A stretch of 64,000 bases of DNA. Source: Stenotrophomonas maltophilia. GTDB taxonomy: Bacteria; Pseudomonadota; Gammaproteobacteria; Xanthomonadales; Xanthomonadaceae. The DNA is taken from the NCBI RefSeq assembly GCF_004684085.1, contig NZ_SRHZ01000048.1, forward strand, positions 1 through 64,000, read 5' to 3'. Below the pieces are notes generated by a model that did no database searches, had not been told where the DNA came from, and worked only from the letters and a program-made list of their open reading frames with translations. The position numbers and the translations under genes are program-made. The number at the start of each line of letters is the position of its first letter. Within the stretch, counting starts at the first letter, position 1. Of the stretch, positions 1 to 8,137 are shown in pieces.

Positions 1-118
1 GCCGCATGGATGCGGCGACCGAGCTTACATGGACGTACTTGCAGCGCCCCCCGCAACCGGACCCACCCCGCCATCCCACGGAATGCATGCTGTTGCTTCG
101 GCTGTTGCTCCTGAAGTT

Positions 119-151
119 GCCGGCCAGCGGCCGGCTCTACCCGCGGGTGCC
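119..151 (-). repeat. SMAG-type REP palindrome
   Basis: A short palindrome (GCCGGCCAGCGGCCGGC) ends in CTAC, the reverse complement of the GTAG head typical of Stenotrophomonas SMAG repeats. Very similar copies occur in this window near 5.1, 12.3, 57.7 and 58.3 kb. It sits 3' of the Lrp-type gene and may act as a transcript end or stabiliser. Upstream, bases 1-16 form a small hairpin (GCCGCA/TGCGGC) that may be another intergenic repeat. No gene is visible in 1-179. Confidence 0.75.
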
Positions 152-179
152 GGGTGCAACCCGGCCGCAACCCCATCCC

Positions 180-644
180 TCAAAGCGGCAACTGGGTCGT
201 CTGCTTGATCCGCTGCATCGGAATCTCGGTCTTGGTGTTCTGTACCCCGGCAATCCGGTTCAGGTGCTGCATCTGGAACTGCCGGTAGGCATCAAGATCG
301 GCCACCGCCACCCGCAACAGGAAATCGCAGTCACCGGCCATCAGGTGGCATTCAAGTACTTCCGGGAACGACTTGATGCTGTTGATGAAGTGGTTGGTGG
401 TGTCCTCGTCCTGCCCGCGCAGCCACACGCGCACGAACACCGTGAAGCCACGGCCCACCTTGACCTCGTTCAACAAGGCCACATAGCGGTCGATGTAGCC
501 GCCCTCCTCCAGTAGCCGCACCCGGCGCAGGCAGGCCGACGGCGACAGCCCGACCAGCCGGGCCAGCTCCAGGTTCTGCAGACGACCATCGCGCTGCAGG
601 GCGTCGAGGATGCGCCGATCGAGGTTGTCGAGCTGGTACTGCAT
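180..644 (-). CDS. Lrp/AsnC family transcriptional regulator
   Basis: A 154-residue DNA-binding regulator of the feast/famine type. The N-terminal 60 residues form the AsnC helix-turn-helix (DRRILDALQRDGR, then LARLVGLSPSACLRRVRLLE), followed by the RAM effector-binding half (VFVRVWL, MAGDCDFLLRV). Length is normal for the family. It is divergent from azlC/azlD across about 125 bp, so it most likely controls that branched-chain amino acid exporter in response to an amino acid, as BkdR- and AzlB-type regulators do. The effector is inferred and cannot be read from the sequence. Confidence 0.93.
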   Translation of the reverse strand: MQYQLDNLDRRILDALQRDGRLQNLELARLVGLSPSACLRRVRLLEEGGYIDRYVALLNEVKVGRGFTVFVRVWLRGQDEDTTNHFINSIKSFPEVLECHLMAGDCDFLLRVAVADLDAYRQFQMQHLNRIAGVQNTKTEIPMQRIKQTTQLPL

Positions 645-771
645 GGCATTTCGCCTTTGTCACTTCTGGCCGCATGAAATATCAATCATCCAGAATCCAG
701 TGGCATCAACGCAACCCGATTTCGCGATTGGACCGCTAGCATGGGCCACCCCCACCTCGTTGTGCCGTTCG

Positions 772-1503
772 ATGGACGCCCGTACCACCCTCCCCCTGCC
801 CGACACCTGCGATACCGCGCCGCGTGCCGAATTCCTGCGTGGCCTGCGCGCCGCCGTGCCGGTGATGATCGGCTTCATTCCCTTCGCCCTGGTGCTCGGC
901 GCGCAGGCGGCCCAGAAGGGCCTGAGCGCACTGGAAGTGCCACTGATGACCGGCCTCAACTTCGCTGGCGGCTCGGAGTTCGCTGCCGTCGAATTGTGGA
1001 CATCTCCGCCACACATCGCGCTGATCGTGGCCATCACCGCGCTGGTCAACAGCCGCCACCTGCTGATGGGTGCCAGCCTGGCCCCGCTGCTGCAGCACCT
1101 GCCGCGCCGCCGCGTGCTGCCGGCCCTGTTCTTCATGTGCGACGAAAGCTGGGCGATGGGCGTGGCCGATGCGCGCCGACGTGCACTCGGCTTCAGCCTG
1201 GCCTATTACCTGGGCGTCTCGGCAGGCCTGTACACGGTCTGGGTGGCCTGCACCGCGCTGGGCGCAATCGTCGGGCCGATGCTGGGCGACATCCACGCCT
1301 ATGGCTTCGACATGGCCTTCCCCGCCGTGTTCCTGGTGCTGTTGCGCGGCATGTGGCAGGGCATGAAAGCGGCGCGGCCGTGGCTGGTCAGCCTGGTCGT
1401 GGCTGCGGCCACCTACCTGCTGATTCCGGGTGCGTGGTACGTGGCCAGCGGCGCCTTGGCCGGCCTGGCCGCCGCCTGGCTGCTGGCGGAGGACGCGGCA
1501 TGA
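772..1503 (+). CDS. azlC: AzlC family branched-chain amino acid exporter, large subunit
   Basis: A 243-residue inner-membrane protein of the AzlC/YgaZ family, which exports branched-chain amino acids and analogues together with AzlD. It starts FLRGLRAAVPVMIGFIPFALVLG, includes a conserved NSRHLLMGASLAP stretch, and has several hydrophobic segments to the C-terminus. I start it at the ATG at 772 (MDARTTLP). An earlier in-frame ATG would add a non-family leader crossing the promoter region. Its stop overlaps the azlD start (ATGA). The divergent Lrp-type gene is the likely regulator. Confidence 0.9.
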   Translation: MDARTTLPLPDTCDTAPRAEFLRGLRAAVPVMIGFIPFALVLGAQAAQKGLSALEVPLMTGLNFAGGSEFAAVELWTSPPHIALIVAITALVNSRHLLMGASLAPLLQHLPRRRVLPALFFMCDESWAMGVADARRRALGFSLAYYLGVSAGLYTVWVACTALGAIVGPMLGDIHAYGFDMAFPAVFLVLLRGMWQGMKAARPWLVSLVVAAATYLLIPGAWYVASGALAGLAAAWLLAEDAA

Positions 1504-1814
1504 TCTTCAACGGACTGATCCACTGGACCTCGGTGCTGACCATCGTGCTGATGGCCGCCGCCACCTACCTGACCCGCATCGTCGGCTTCCTCGCGCTGCG
1601 CAACCGCACGTTGAGCAAACGCGCAGTGACGGTGATGGAAGCCGCGCCAGGCTGCGTGCTGATCTCGGTGATCGCCCCGGACTTCGTCGCCGACAAGCCC
1701 GCCGACCTCGCCACGCTGGCGATCACCCTGCTGGCCGCCACGCGGCTGTCGATGCTGCCGACGGTGCTGATCGGCGTGGCCTCGGCCGGGGTGTTGCGTT
1801 TTCTGATGGGCTGA
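1500..1814 (+). CDS. azlD: AzlD family branched-chain amino acid exporter, small subunit
   Basis: A 104-residue membrane protein with three to four hydrophobic segments, matching the small AzlD/YgaH partner in size and in its early TYLTRIVGF motif. The ATG overlaps the azlC stop by four bases (ATGA), so the two subunits are probably translationally coupled and made in equal amounts. Together they form the exporter; neither is expected to work alone. Nothing unusual is seen. Confidence 0.9.
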   Translation: MIFNGLIHWTSVLTIVLMAAATYLTRIVGFLALRNRTLSKRAVTVMEAAPGCVLISVIAPDFVADKPADLATLAITLLAATRLSMLPTVLIGVASAGVLRFLMG

Positions 1815-2034
1815 CACACGCGCGACTTCACAACGCGGTGCGACTGGAGGCACAAGTGTCGCCATTGGCACGACCTGGACATTTGCCTGCCGCGTCAAAC
1901 GTGGCCCGGAGCCAGCTACTGGAGGTGTTTGAAACAATTCCGATTGCCTGATCGAGCCAGAGTCGATACGCATTGACTACCGAGCCAGCGGGTTGAGCTG
2001 ATCGGTCAATCGACGTCAAACGTGGAGAGTACCA

Positions 2035-2106
2035 ATGAGCAATCTGCGAGTTGTCGTGGTAGCAATCGGTATCACCCTCGTCTCTGCTGGCGGGCTGACC
2101 CCCTGA
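2035..2106 (+). CDS. 23-residue hydrophobic micro-ORF coupled to the next gene
   Basis: A short ORF starting MSNLRVVVVAIGITL is preceded by a good Shine-Dalgarno (GGAGAG, six bases before the ATG). Its stop overlaps the ATG of the following lipoprotein gene (TGATG), and that lipoprotein ATG has no strong ribosome site of its own. Almost the whole peptide is hydrophobic, like a single membrane span. It could be a leader whose translation opens the downstream start, or a small membrane protein in its own right. The 220 bp before it contain no other gene that I recognise. Confidence 0.4.
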   Translation: MSNLRVVVVAIGITLVSAGGLTP

Positions 2107-2960
2107 TGCAGCGCCGCCAGTCCAGGCGTACCCAACCGGGCTCCGTCGTCGGGCACTATGCTGGGCTGGCGGCAATCCTTCTGGCCACAAGTGCGTGCCA
2201 ATCCCTCCAGGTGCCTCCCCGGAACCTGGTCAGTACCGATGGAGGGTATGCCACTCTGCTGCGAGGCCCTTCCTCGCATCTGAAGATCAGCACAGTGTCA
2301 GTGCTACCCGGCCCGGAAAGCTCGGAGTATCCCAACCGATCCATCGAGTGCGGGCGATCATCCATTGCAACCCGGGTTCTCTGGGCGGATGGAGCGCTTT
2401 CGGCCATGCAGGCGTCACGGCTCTGCGAGGCGGCTGCACGATCCGCTGGACTGCCGCTCCAGGCCAATGGGCAGGAACGGGCGCCTGTGCGCTATCAGCT
2501 CACGATCGTGAGTGACGGCGGCGGTATCTGGCGACAACTGCCAGGACCAGAGCGGCCGGGCCAGGTGGTCAGCTTCTGGTTTCCCTCCAGCCCGGACGCT
2601 GATTCGCTGCGCAGGCGCGTGATCGCCACCACCGCGCATGAATTCCAGCATATCGCCACCGCATTGTCAGGGCAGCCGCGGCGCTGCGGGCAGCGGGAAC
2701 CAGACGCCTATCTGGCAGGCGCATGTGCCCAACTGATGATCGAAGGTTCAGTTGCACGTACGGATCTGCCAGGCGGACACGATCCGCGAGCTGATCCGTT
2801 CCTGCCATCCGCCGCCAAGCGCTCCGCGCACGCGGGCAGTACGACAGGGACCGCGCTGCTGCGGTTCTTCGGTGACGGGGAAACTCTGCACATCAATGAG
2901 GGAGGTCGCCACCTCGTGCAGCATTGCCACGAGACCATCGGCTTTCCCCTGCAGCGGTGA
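2106..2960 (+). CDS. putative lipoprotein with an HExxH metallopeptidase motif
   Basis: A 284-residue protein with a lipoprotein signal peptide: a basic start, a hydrophobic core and the lipobox ATSAC with Cys31 as the predicted acylation site. In the middle is TTAHEFQHI, where HEFQH (about residues 178-182) fits the HExxH zinc-binding motif of metallopeptidases, preceded by a hydrophobic stretch as in that group. I do not recognise a named family, and the third zinc ligand is not obvious. It is probably an envelope-anchored peptidase or a derived, inactive relative. The start was chosen because it gives a complete signal peptide and overlaps the upstream micro-ORF. Confidence 0.65.
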   Translation: MQRRQSRRTQPGSVVGHYAGLAAILLATSACQSLQVPPRNLVSTDGGYATLLRGPSSHLKISTVSVLPGPESSEYPNRSIECGRSSIATRVLWADGALSAMQASRLCEAAARSAGLPLQANGQERAPVRYQLTIVSDGGGIWRQLPGPERPGQVVSFWFPSSPDADSLRRRVIATTAHEFQHIATALSGQPRRCGQREPDAYLAGACAQLMIEGSVARTDLPGGHDPRADPFLPSAAKRSAHAGSTTGTALLRFFGDGETLHINEGGRHLVQHCHETIGFPLQR

Positions 2961-3003
2961 CCGCCCCCTGCGACACCCGGTCGCAGGCGATCCCGCCACC
3001 CAC

Positions 3004-3017
3004 TTGATCAATGTCAA
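3004..3017. promoter_or_regulatory. FNR/Anr-type box upstream of the PAS-flavoreductase pair
   Basis: TTGATCAATGTCAA matches the FNR consensus TTGAT-N4-ATCAA at nine of ten positions. It lies about 80 bp upstream of the PAS gene start, which suits an activator site. An FNR-type regulator with matching recognition-helix residues is encoded at 14.5-15.3 kb. Oxygen-limited activation is inferred. Confidence 0.7.
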
Positions 3018-3096
3018 ACCGCCTACCGCCGTGCGGGCGTATTTCTATGCAGGACCCGAACACGCCGGCGTTACCGGCATCCACAAGGACCCTGCG

Positions 3097-3525
3097 ATGA
3101 GCTACACCCCCGACAACGTCCAGCTTCTGAACGCCATGCAGAACGTCATGGTGATCTCCACTACTGACCTGCAGGGCAACATCACCTACGCCAACGACCT
3201 GTTCTGCACGCTCACCGGCTTCGCCCGCGAGGAACTGATCGGCCAGCCGCACAGCATCGTGCGCCATCCGGATGTGCCGAAGGCCGTCTACAAGGACATG
3301 TGGGACACCATCAAGGCCGGCAAGACCTGGACCGGCATCGTGCCCAACCTCGGCAAGGGCGGCGTGCTCTACGTGGTCGATACCACCGTGCAGCCGCTGT
3401 TCGATGCTGAGGGCAACATCACCTCGTACATCAGTATCCGTCGCGTGGTGAACGACCTGATGCAGAACTACGACCTGGTCGAGTTCAGCAAGGAGAAGTT
3501 CGACGACTTCTACGAGGCCGCGTGA
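3097..3525 (+). CDS. stand-alone Aer-type PAS domain protein
   Basis: A 142-residue protein that is almost entirely one PAS domain. It closely follows the N-terminal PAS of the aerotaxis receptor Aer: STTDLQGNITYAND, then GQPHSIVRHPDVPKA, then DMWDTIKAGKTWTGIV, and the strand SYISIRR. In Aer this domain binds FAD and senses redox state. Here there is no HAMP or methyl-accepting domain, so it cannot signal as a chemoreceptor itself. Its stop overlaps the GTG start of the diflavin reductase (GTGA), so the two are coupled, and both sit behind an FNR-type box. A redox sensor or small FAD-binding partner of the reductase is the simplest guess. Confidence 0.85.
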   Translation: MSYTPDNVQLLNAMQNVMVISTTDLQGNITYANDLFCTLTGFAREELIGQPHSIVRHPDVPKAVYKDMWDTIKAGKTWTGIVPNLGKGGVLYVVDTTVQPLFDAEGNITSYISIRRVVNDLMQNYDLVEFSKEKFDDFYEAA

Positions 3526-5051
3526 ACGCCCTCCCGACCAGTACGCCCTTCAGCCGCCTGCTGGTGGGTTTTGCGTCCGAGTCGGGCAATGCCCGCGCCC
3601 TGGCCCTGCGCCTGGGCGCGGACCTGCAGCCGCACGGGCCGCAGGTGCTCCCGTTCAACGACATCGACGTGGCCAGTCTCGGCCAAGGCGATGTGCTGCT
3701 GGCGATCTCCAGCTCGTTTGGCGACGGCGAACCGCCGGCCAACGGCGAGCAGTTCTTCGAAACGCTGCGCCAGATCCCGACGCTGAGCGGCCTGCGCTAT
3801 GCAGTGTTCGGCCTCGGTGACACCGGCTACCCGAGTTTCTGCGGCTTCACCAAGGCGCTGGATGCGGCGCTGAGCGAGCGCCAGGCGCAGCCGCTGCTGC
3901 ATCGCGTGGATGCCGACCTGGGCTACGAGCAGTTCTTCCAGCAATGGCAGCCGGTGCTCGGTCAGGTGCTGGATGGCGACCTCAGCGCTGGCCAGGACCT
4001 GCACCTGCAGGTCACCGCCTATGGCGAAGACAACGCCTTTGCCGCCCCCATTCTCGAACGTCGCCGCTTGAACAGCAGCGACCCGGCGGCATGGCACCTG
4101 CAGCTGGACATTGCCGGCAGTGGCATGGCCTACCGCGCGGGCGACACCCTGCACGTGGTGCCGGAGAATGACCCTACCCTGCTGCAGGCGTTGGCCACCT
4201 GGTATGGCGACACCGCCGCCGTGGCTGCCCTGCATGATCGGGAGCTGCGCCTGCTGAGCAAGGGTGTGCTGCGCGAACTGGCCAAGCTCGGTGGCAGCGA
4301 GGCGCTAAAGGGCCTGTTGAAGGTCAGCCAGAAGCGCGAGCTGGACGCCTACCTGCACGGCCTGGACCTGCTGGACGTGCTGCAGGACCACGCCACGCCG
4401 GACAGCGTGCCGCTGGCCCGACTGCGCGAACTGCTGTCACCGCGGCTGCCGCGTGCCTATTCCATCGCCTCGCACCCATGCGACGACCAGCTGAGCCTGT
4501 GCGTGCGCGAAGTGCGCTACACCCTGCGCGGCCGCGAGCGCTTCGGCACTGCCACCGGCAGCCTGCTGCATGGCGGCGACCATGCCCGTGTGTACTGCCG
4601 CTCCAACCCTGGCTTCCACCTGCCCGATACCGGCGAGGCACCGCTGCTGCTGGTCGGCACCGGCACCGGCATCGCGCCCTTGATGGGCCTGATGCAGGAG
4701 TTGCAGGCCAACGCCTGCGAACGCGAAGTGCACCTGGTGTTCGGCGAAAAGCACCACCAGCACGACTACCTGTATCGCGACCAGCTGCAGGACTGGCACA
4801 CACGTGGCGTGCTGGCTGGCCTGCATACCGCGTTCTCGCGGGATGGCGCCGAGAAGGTCTATGTGCAGCATGTGCTGCAGCAGCGCGCCAGCGAAGTGCG
4901 CGACGTCCTGGCCCGCGGTGGGCATCTGTACCTGTGCGGCAACAAGAGCCACCTGGAAGGCGCGGTGCGTGAAGCCATCGATGCCATTGGTGGCGAAGGG
5001 CACTGGGACGCGCTGCGAGGTGAGGGCCGCACGCACTGCGAGTTGTATTGA
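3522..5051 (+). CDS. diflavin reductase (flavodoxin + FAD/NADPH domains), sulfite reductase alpha-like
   Basis: A 509-residue soluble flavoprotein of the CysJ / P450-reductase type. The N-terminal flavodoxin domain (GFASESGNARALA, then SSSFGDGEPPANG) binds FMN. The FAD-binding part has RAYSIASHP and GTATGSLLHG. The NADPH-binding part has VGTGTGIAPLMGL, KVYVQHVL and LCGNKSHLEGAV, and the protein ends HCELY. It should pass electrons from NADPH through FAD to FMN and on to a partner. It starts with GTG inside the PAS stop codon. No cysI/cysH lies nearby, so it is probably not assimilatory sulfite reductase; its acceptor is unknown. It is somewhat shorter than CysJ, which is about 600 residues. 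Confidence 0.85.
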   Translation: MNALPTSTPFSRLLVGFASESGNARALALRLGADLQPHGPQVLPFNDIDVASLGQGDVLLAISSSFGDGEPPANGEQFFETLRQIPTLSGLRYAVFGLGDTGYPSFCGFTKALDAALSERQAQPLLHRVDADLGYEQFFQQWQPVLGQVLDGDLSAGQDLHLQVTAYGEDNAFAAPILERRRLNSSDPAAWHLQLDIAGSGMAYRAGDTLHVVPENDPTLLQALATWYGDTAAVAALHDRELRLLSKGVLRELAKLGGSEALKGLLKVSQKRELDAYLHGLDLLDVLQDHATPDSVPLARLRELLSPRLPRAYSIASHPCDDQLSLCVREVRYTLRGRERFGTATGSLLHGGDHARVYCRSNPGFHLPDTGEAPLLLVGTGTGIAPLMGLMQELQANACEREVHLVFGEKHHQHDYLYRDQLQDWHTRGVLAGLHTAFSRDGAEKVYVQHVLQQRASEVRDVLARGGHLYLCGNKSHLEGAVREAIDAIGGEGHWDALRGEGRTHCELY

Positions 5052-5084
5052 TCCATCCCACTGGACCGCACGAATCCTGGATCG

Positions 5085-5148
5085 GTAGAGCCGGCCGCTG
5101 GCCGGCTGCGCTTCGCACTACAAGCTGCCGGCCAGCGGCCGGCACTAC
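5085..5148. repeat. SMAG-type REP pair (inverted)
   Basis: Two palindromes in head-to-head arrangement: GTAG followed by AGCCGGCCGCTGGCCGGC, then GCCGGCCAGCGGCCGGCA and CTAC. They lie between the convergent diflavin reductase and modE genes, where a shared transcription end is expected. Confidence 0.85.
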
Positions 5149-5159
5149 CCAGGACCCCT

Positions 5160-5966
5160 CTACATCGGCACGCCCACGATCACGCTCGACGCTTTGAACA
5201 GCACCGTCGCCGCGCCGCCCTCCTGCAGCTCCAGCGCCGCGGTACTGGCACGGGTGATCACCGCCACCACGCTGCAGCCATGGCCGATATCCACCACCAC
5301 CTCATCGTTCACCGCACCCTCGGTAATACGCTCCACCGTGCCGGTGAACTGGTTGCGTGCCGAGTAACGCGCCCCCTCGCCCTGCGCCACGATCACCGAC
5401 GAGGCCTTCACCAGCGCATAGGCCGGCACGCCCACCGCCAGGCCCAGCGATTCCACGCTGCCATGGGTGATGGTGGCGACCAGCGCGAGACCTGGCGCCA
5501 CTTCGATCTGCACTTCATCGTTGACGGCACCGGTGGCCAGCGCACTGACCCGGCCATGGAACTGGTTGCGTGCACTGGTGATCATGCCGATTCTCCGGAT
5601 CAGGGCCAGATCCTCGTCCAGCCCGGGGGTGGCCTGCAGCGATTGCAGGAAGGTGCGATGCGCACGCTCGACGTCCTCGAAGCGGGTGATCAGCTGGCGG
5701 CCACGTTCAGTCAACTGCGCACCGCCGCCGCCACGACCGCCCACGCTGCGCACGACCAACGGCTCGCCGGCGGCGGTGTTCATCGCATCCACCGCGTCCC
5801 AGGCGTTCTTGTAGGTCATGCCCATGCGCTTGGCGGCCTGGCTGATCGAACCACAGGCATCGATCAACCCCAGCAGCGCGAAGCGGCCACGACCGCCCAC
5901 ACTCTGCCCGGCAATGCTCAGCCACAGGTTGCCCTGCAGCTCCAACGGCGGTTCGGCCTCGCTCAT
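5160..5966 (-). CDS. modE: ModE family molybdate-responsive transcriptional regulator
   Basis: A 268-residue regulator with full ModE architecture. The N-terminal winged helix (GSISQAAKRMGMTYKNAWDA, about residues 40-60) is followed by two molybdate-binding MOP repeats, each beginning SARNQF and containing GAVNDEV. With molybdate bound, ModE usually represses uptake genes and may activate molybdoenzyme genes. I start it at MSEAEPP, with GGGAAA just upstream; a longer frame would run through the FNR box. It is divergent from the TonB receptor operon, and a strong ModE operator lies between them. Confidence 0.93.
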   Translation of the reverse strand: MSEAEPPLELQGNLWLSIAGQSVGGRGRFALLGLIDACGSISQAAKRMGMTYKNAWDAVDAMNTAAGEPLVVRSVGGRGGGGAQLTERGRQLITRFEDVERAHRTFLQSLQATPGLDEDLALIRRIGMITSARNQFHGRVSALATGAVNDEVQIEVAPGLALVATITHGSVESLGLAVGVPAYALVKASSVIVAQGEGARYSARNQFTGTVERITEGAVNDEVVVDIGHGCSVVAVITRASTAALELQEGGAATVLFKASSVIVGVPM

Positions 5967-6030
5967 CGTGCTCGTTTCCCTGCGTTTCGCGCGAACGGCC
6001 AGTGTACGGCGTCGCCCCCCTGCACCGGGC

Positions 6031-6044
6031 TTGATATGGATCAA
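6031..6044. promoter_or_regulatory. perfect FNR/Anr box between modE and the TonB operon
   Basis: TTGATATGGATCAA is a ten-of-ten match to TTGAT-N4-ATCAA. It lies 65 bp upstream of modE and about 105 bp upstream of the receptor start, so it could act on either promoter. It suggests that molybdenum handling is tied to oxygen limitation. Confidence 0.8.
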
Positions 6045-6106
6045 GGTGGCCGCGCCGACCAGCGCCGAGAATCCCCGGGTCGGTCATCAAGTTGACCCCT
6101 GCCAAC

Positions 6107-6130
6107 CGTTATATCATCTTGGATATAACG
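6107..6130. promoter_or_regulatory. ModE operator upstream of the TonB receptor operon
   Basis: A perfect 8-bp inverted repeat, CGTTATAT-N8-ATATAACG. It has the same arms and spacing as the E. coli modA operator as I remember it (CGTTATAT-N8-ACATAACG). It ends 19 bp before the receptor ATG, where bound ModE would block transcription. This is the main evidence that the downstream operon handles molybdate or tungstate. Confidence 0.88.
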
Positions 6131-6149
6131 AACCCGAGGACTCGCGAGG

Positions 6150-8135
6150 ATGCGTACCTGTCGTTTCGTTCTACCCCTGTCGGCCCTGCTGCTCCCGCTT
6201 GCCGCCGCTGCGGCCGACACCACCTCGCCGCCGCCGGTGTTCACCCTGGGCACGATCGACGTGCATGCCGAGCGCGGCACCTCGCCCACCGTGGCCGAAC
6301 GCAGCCTCGATGCCGAACGCATCCAGCAGCTCGACCGCAATACGGTCGGTGATGCGGTCAGCGTGCTGCCGGGCGTGAGCCTGGCGCGCAACTCGCGCAA
6401 CGAGGACATGGTCTACCTGCGCGGCTTCGATGCGCGCCAGGTGCCGGTGTTCCTCGACGGCATCCCGCTGTACGTGCCCTATGACGGCTACGTGGACTTC
6501 GGCCGCTTCACCACCTTCGACCTTGCCGAGATCCAGGTCGCCAGCGGCGGTGCCTCACTGCTGTACGGGCCGAACATCCTCGGCGGTGCGATCAATCTGG
6601 TCAGTCGCCGTCCCGAGCGCCCACTGGAAGGCGATGTGCGGCTGGGCGTGGCCGATGGCGGCGAGCGCAAGGCGGCGGTCAACATCGGTGGCCGCCGTGG
6701 CGACTGGTACTTCCAGCTTGGTGCGTCGATCCTGAAGGCCGATGAGTTCCCGCTGCCGAAAGGCTTCGTCGACTACAAGCGCGTGCCCACCGATACCGGC
6801 AAGGACCGCCGCAACGCCTCGCGCGACGACCGTCGCCTGTCGTTCAAGCTGGGCTATACCCCGCGCGAGGGCGACGAGTACGCGATCGGCTACGCGCGCC
6901 AGGACGGCGAGAAGGACAACCCGGTCTACACCAGCACCGCACGCAGCGGCATTCGTTACTGGCGCTGGCCGTGGTGGGACAAGGACAGCCTGTACTTCAT
7001 CGGCAACACCCGCCTGGGCGAGCACACCACGCTGCGCACCCGCGTCTACCGCGATACCTATGGCAACGGCCTGGACGCCTATACCGACGGCACCTACCAG
7101 GTGGCGATGGACAACAGCAGCTTCCCCAGCATCTACGATGACCGCACCGTGGGCGGCTCGGTGACCCTGGCCACCACGGCGTTGCCGCGCCAGGAACTGC
7201 AGTTCGCGATCCACTACAAGGAAGACCAGCACAGCGAGCGCAACCCGCACTCGCCCACCAAGGACTTCCGTGATGTGACCACGTCGGTGGCGATCGAGGA
7301 CCGCATCGCGCTGACCGACACCTCGCACCTGCGCGTGGGCATCGGCCATGACCGCCGCGACGCCAAGCGCGTGTACTTCTGGCCAACCGGCAGCACCGAT
7401 GCCACCAATGCAGTGCTGGAGTACGTGCAGCAACTGGCGCCGGACCAGCAGTGGTATGCAAGCGCCGCGCGGCGCACGCGTTTTCCGACCATCAAGGACC
7501 GCTACTCCGCGCGCATGGGGTCCGCCCTGCCCAACCCGGATCTGAAAGCCGAGCATGCCACCCACTTCGAGGTGGGCCTGCGTGGCCGCTGGTGGGAAGG
7601 CGGCCAGTTGCAGGCGGCACTGTTCCAGAGCCGTATCGATGACCTGATCCAGAACGCGGTGGTGGCCTCGCGCGAATGCGGCGGCAGCACCTGCAACCAG
7701 GCGCAGAACATCGGCAAGGCCCGCCATCAGGGCGTGGAACTGGGCCTGCGCCAGCGCATCGGCGACGATTGGGACCTGCAGACCAGCTACACCTGGCTGC
7801 GCCGCACCAACCTGCAAGACCGCAGCGTGGCCCTGCTCGACAGCCCGCGCCAACGGCTGTTCATGGCGGTGGGCTGGCAGCTGCTGCCGCAGTTGAAGCT
7901 GCAGGCCACGCTGGAAGCCGAACAGGGCCGCAAGGTCAGCTACGCCGATGCCGCACGCCCGGTGCGTGACATGCCCGGCTATGGCATCACCGGCGTCAAG
8001 GCCAGCTGGAGCCCGCGCGAGGCCTGGGATTTCGACCTCGGCGTGCACAACATCGGCGACAAGTGGTACGAACTGGCCGACGGCTACCCGATGCCGGGCC
8101 GTACCTGGTTCGCCAATGCCAACTGGAGGTTCTGA
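6150..8135 (+). CDS. TonB-dependent outer-membrane receptor, probable molybdate/tungstate uptake
   Basis: A 661-residue outer-membrane receptor: signal peptide (LPLSALLLPLAAAAA), then a plug with GDAVSVLPGVSLARN, YLRGFDARQVPVFLDGIPL and GGASLLYGPNILGGAINLVS, then a beta-barrel ending in the aromatic tail ANWRF. Such receptors import scarce ligands using TonB energy. Ligands are normally iron chelates, vitamin B12, nickel or sugars. Here the ModE operator immediately upstream and the MolABC-type transporter downstream point to molybdate, tungstate or a chelate of them. It is the first gene of an apparent six-gene operon. The ligand is an inference. Confidence 0.9.
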   Translation: MRTCRFVLPLSALLLPLAAAAADTTSPPPVFTLGTIDVHAERGTSPTVAERSLDAERIQQLDRNTVGDAVSVLPGVSLARNSRNEDMVYLRGFDARQVPVFLDGIPLYVPYDGYVDFGRFTTFDLAEIQVASGGASLLYGPNILGGAINLVSRRPERPLEGDVRLGVADGGERKAAVNIGGRRGDWYFQLGASILKADEFPLPKGFVDYKRVPTDTGKDRRNASRDDRRLSFKLGYTPREGDEYAIGYARQDGEKDNPVYTSTARSGIRYWRWPWWDKDSLYFIGNTRLGEHTTLRTRVYRDTYGNGLDAYTDGTYQVAMDNSSFPSIYDDRTVGGSVTLATTALPRQELQFAIHYKEDQHSERNPHSPTKDFRDVTTSVAIEDRIALTDTSHLRVGIGHDRRDAKRVYFWPTGSTDATNAVLEYVQQLAPDQQWYASAARRTRFPTIKDRYSARMGSALPNPDLKAEHATHFEVGLRGRWWEGGQLQAALFQSRIDDLIQNAVVASRECGGSTCNQAQNIGKARHQGVELGLRQRIGDDWDLQTSYTWLRRTNLQDRSVALLDSPRQRLFMAVGWQLLPQLKLQATLEAEQGRKVSYADAARPVRDMPGYGITGVKASWSPREAWDFDLGVHNIGDKWYELADGYPMPGRTWFANANWRF

Positions 8136-8137
8136 AC

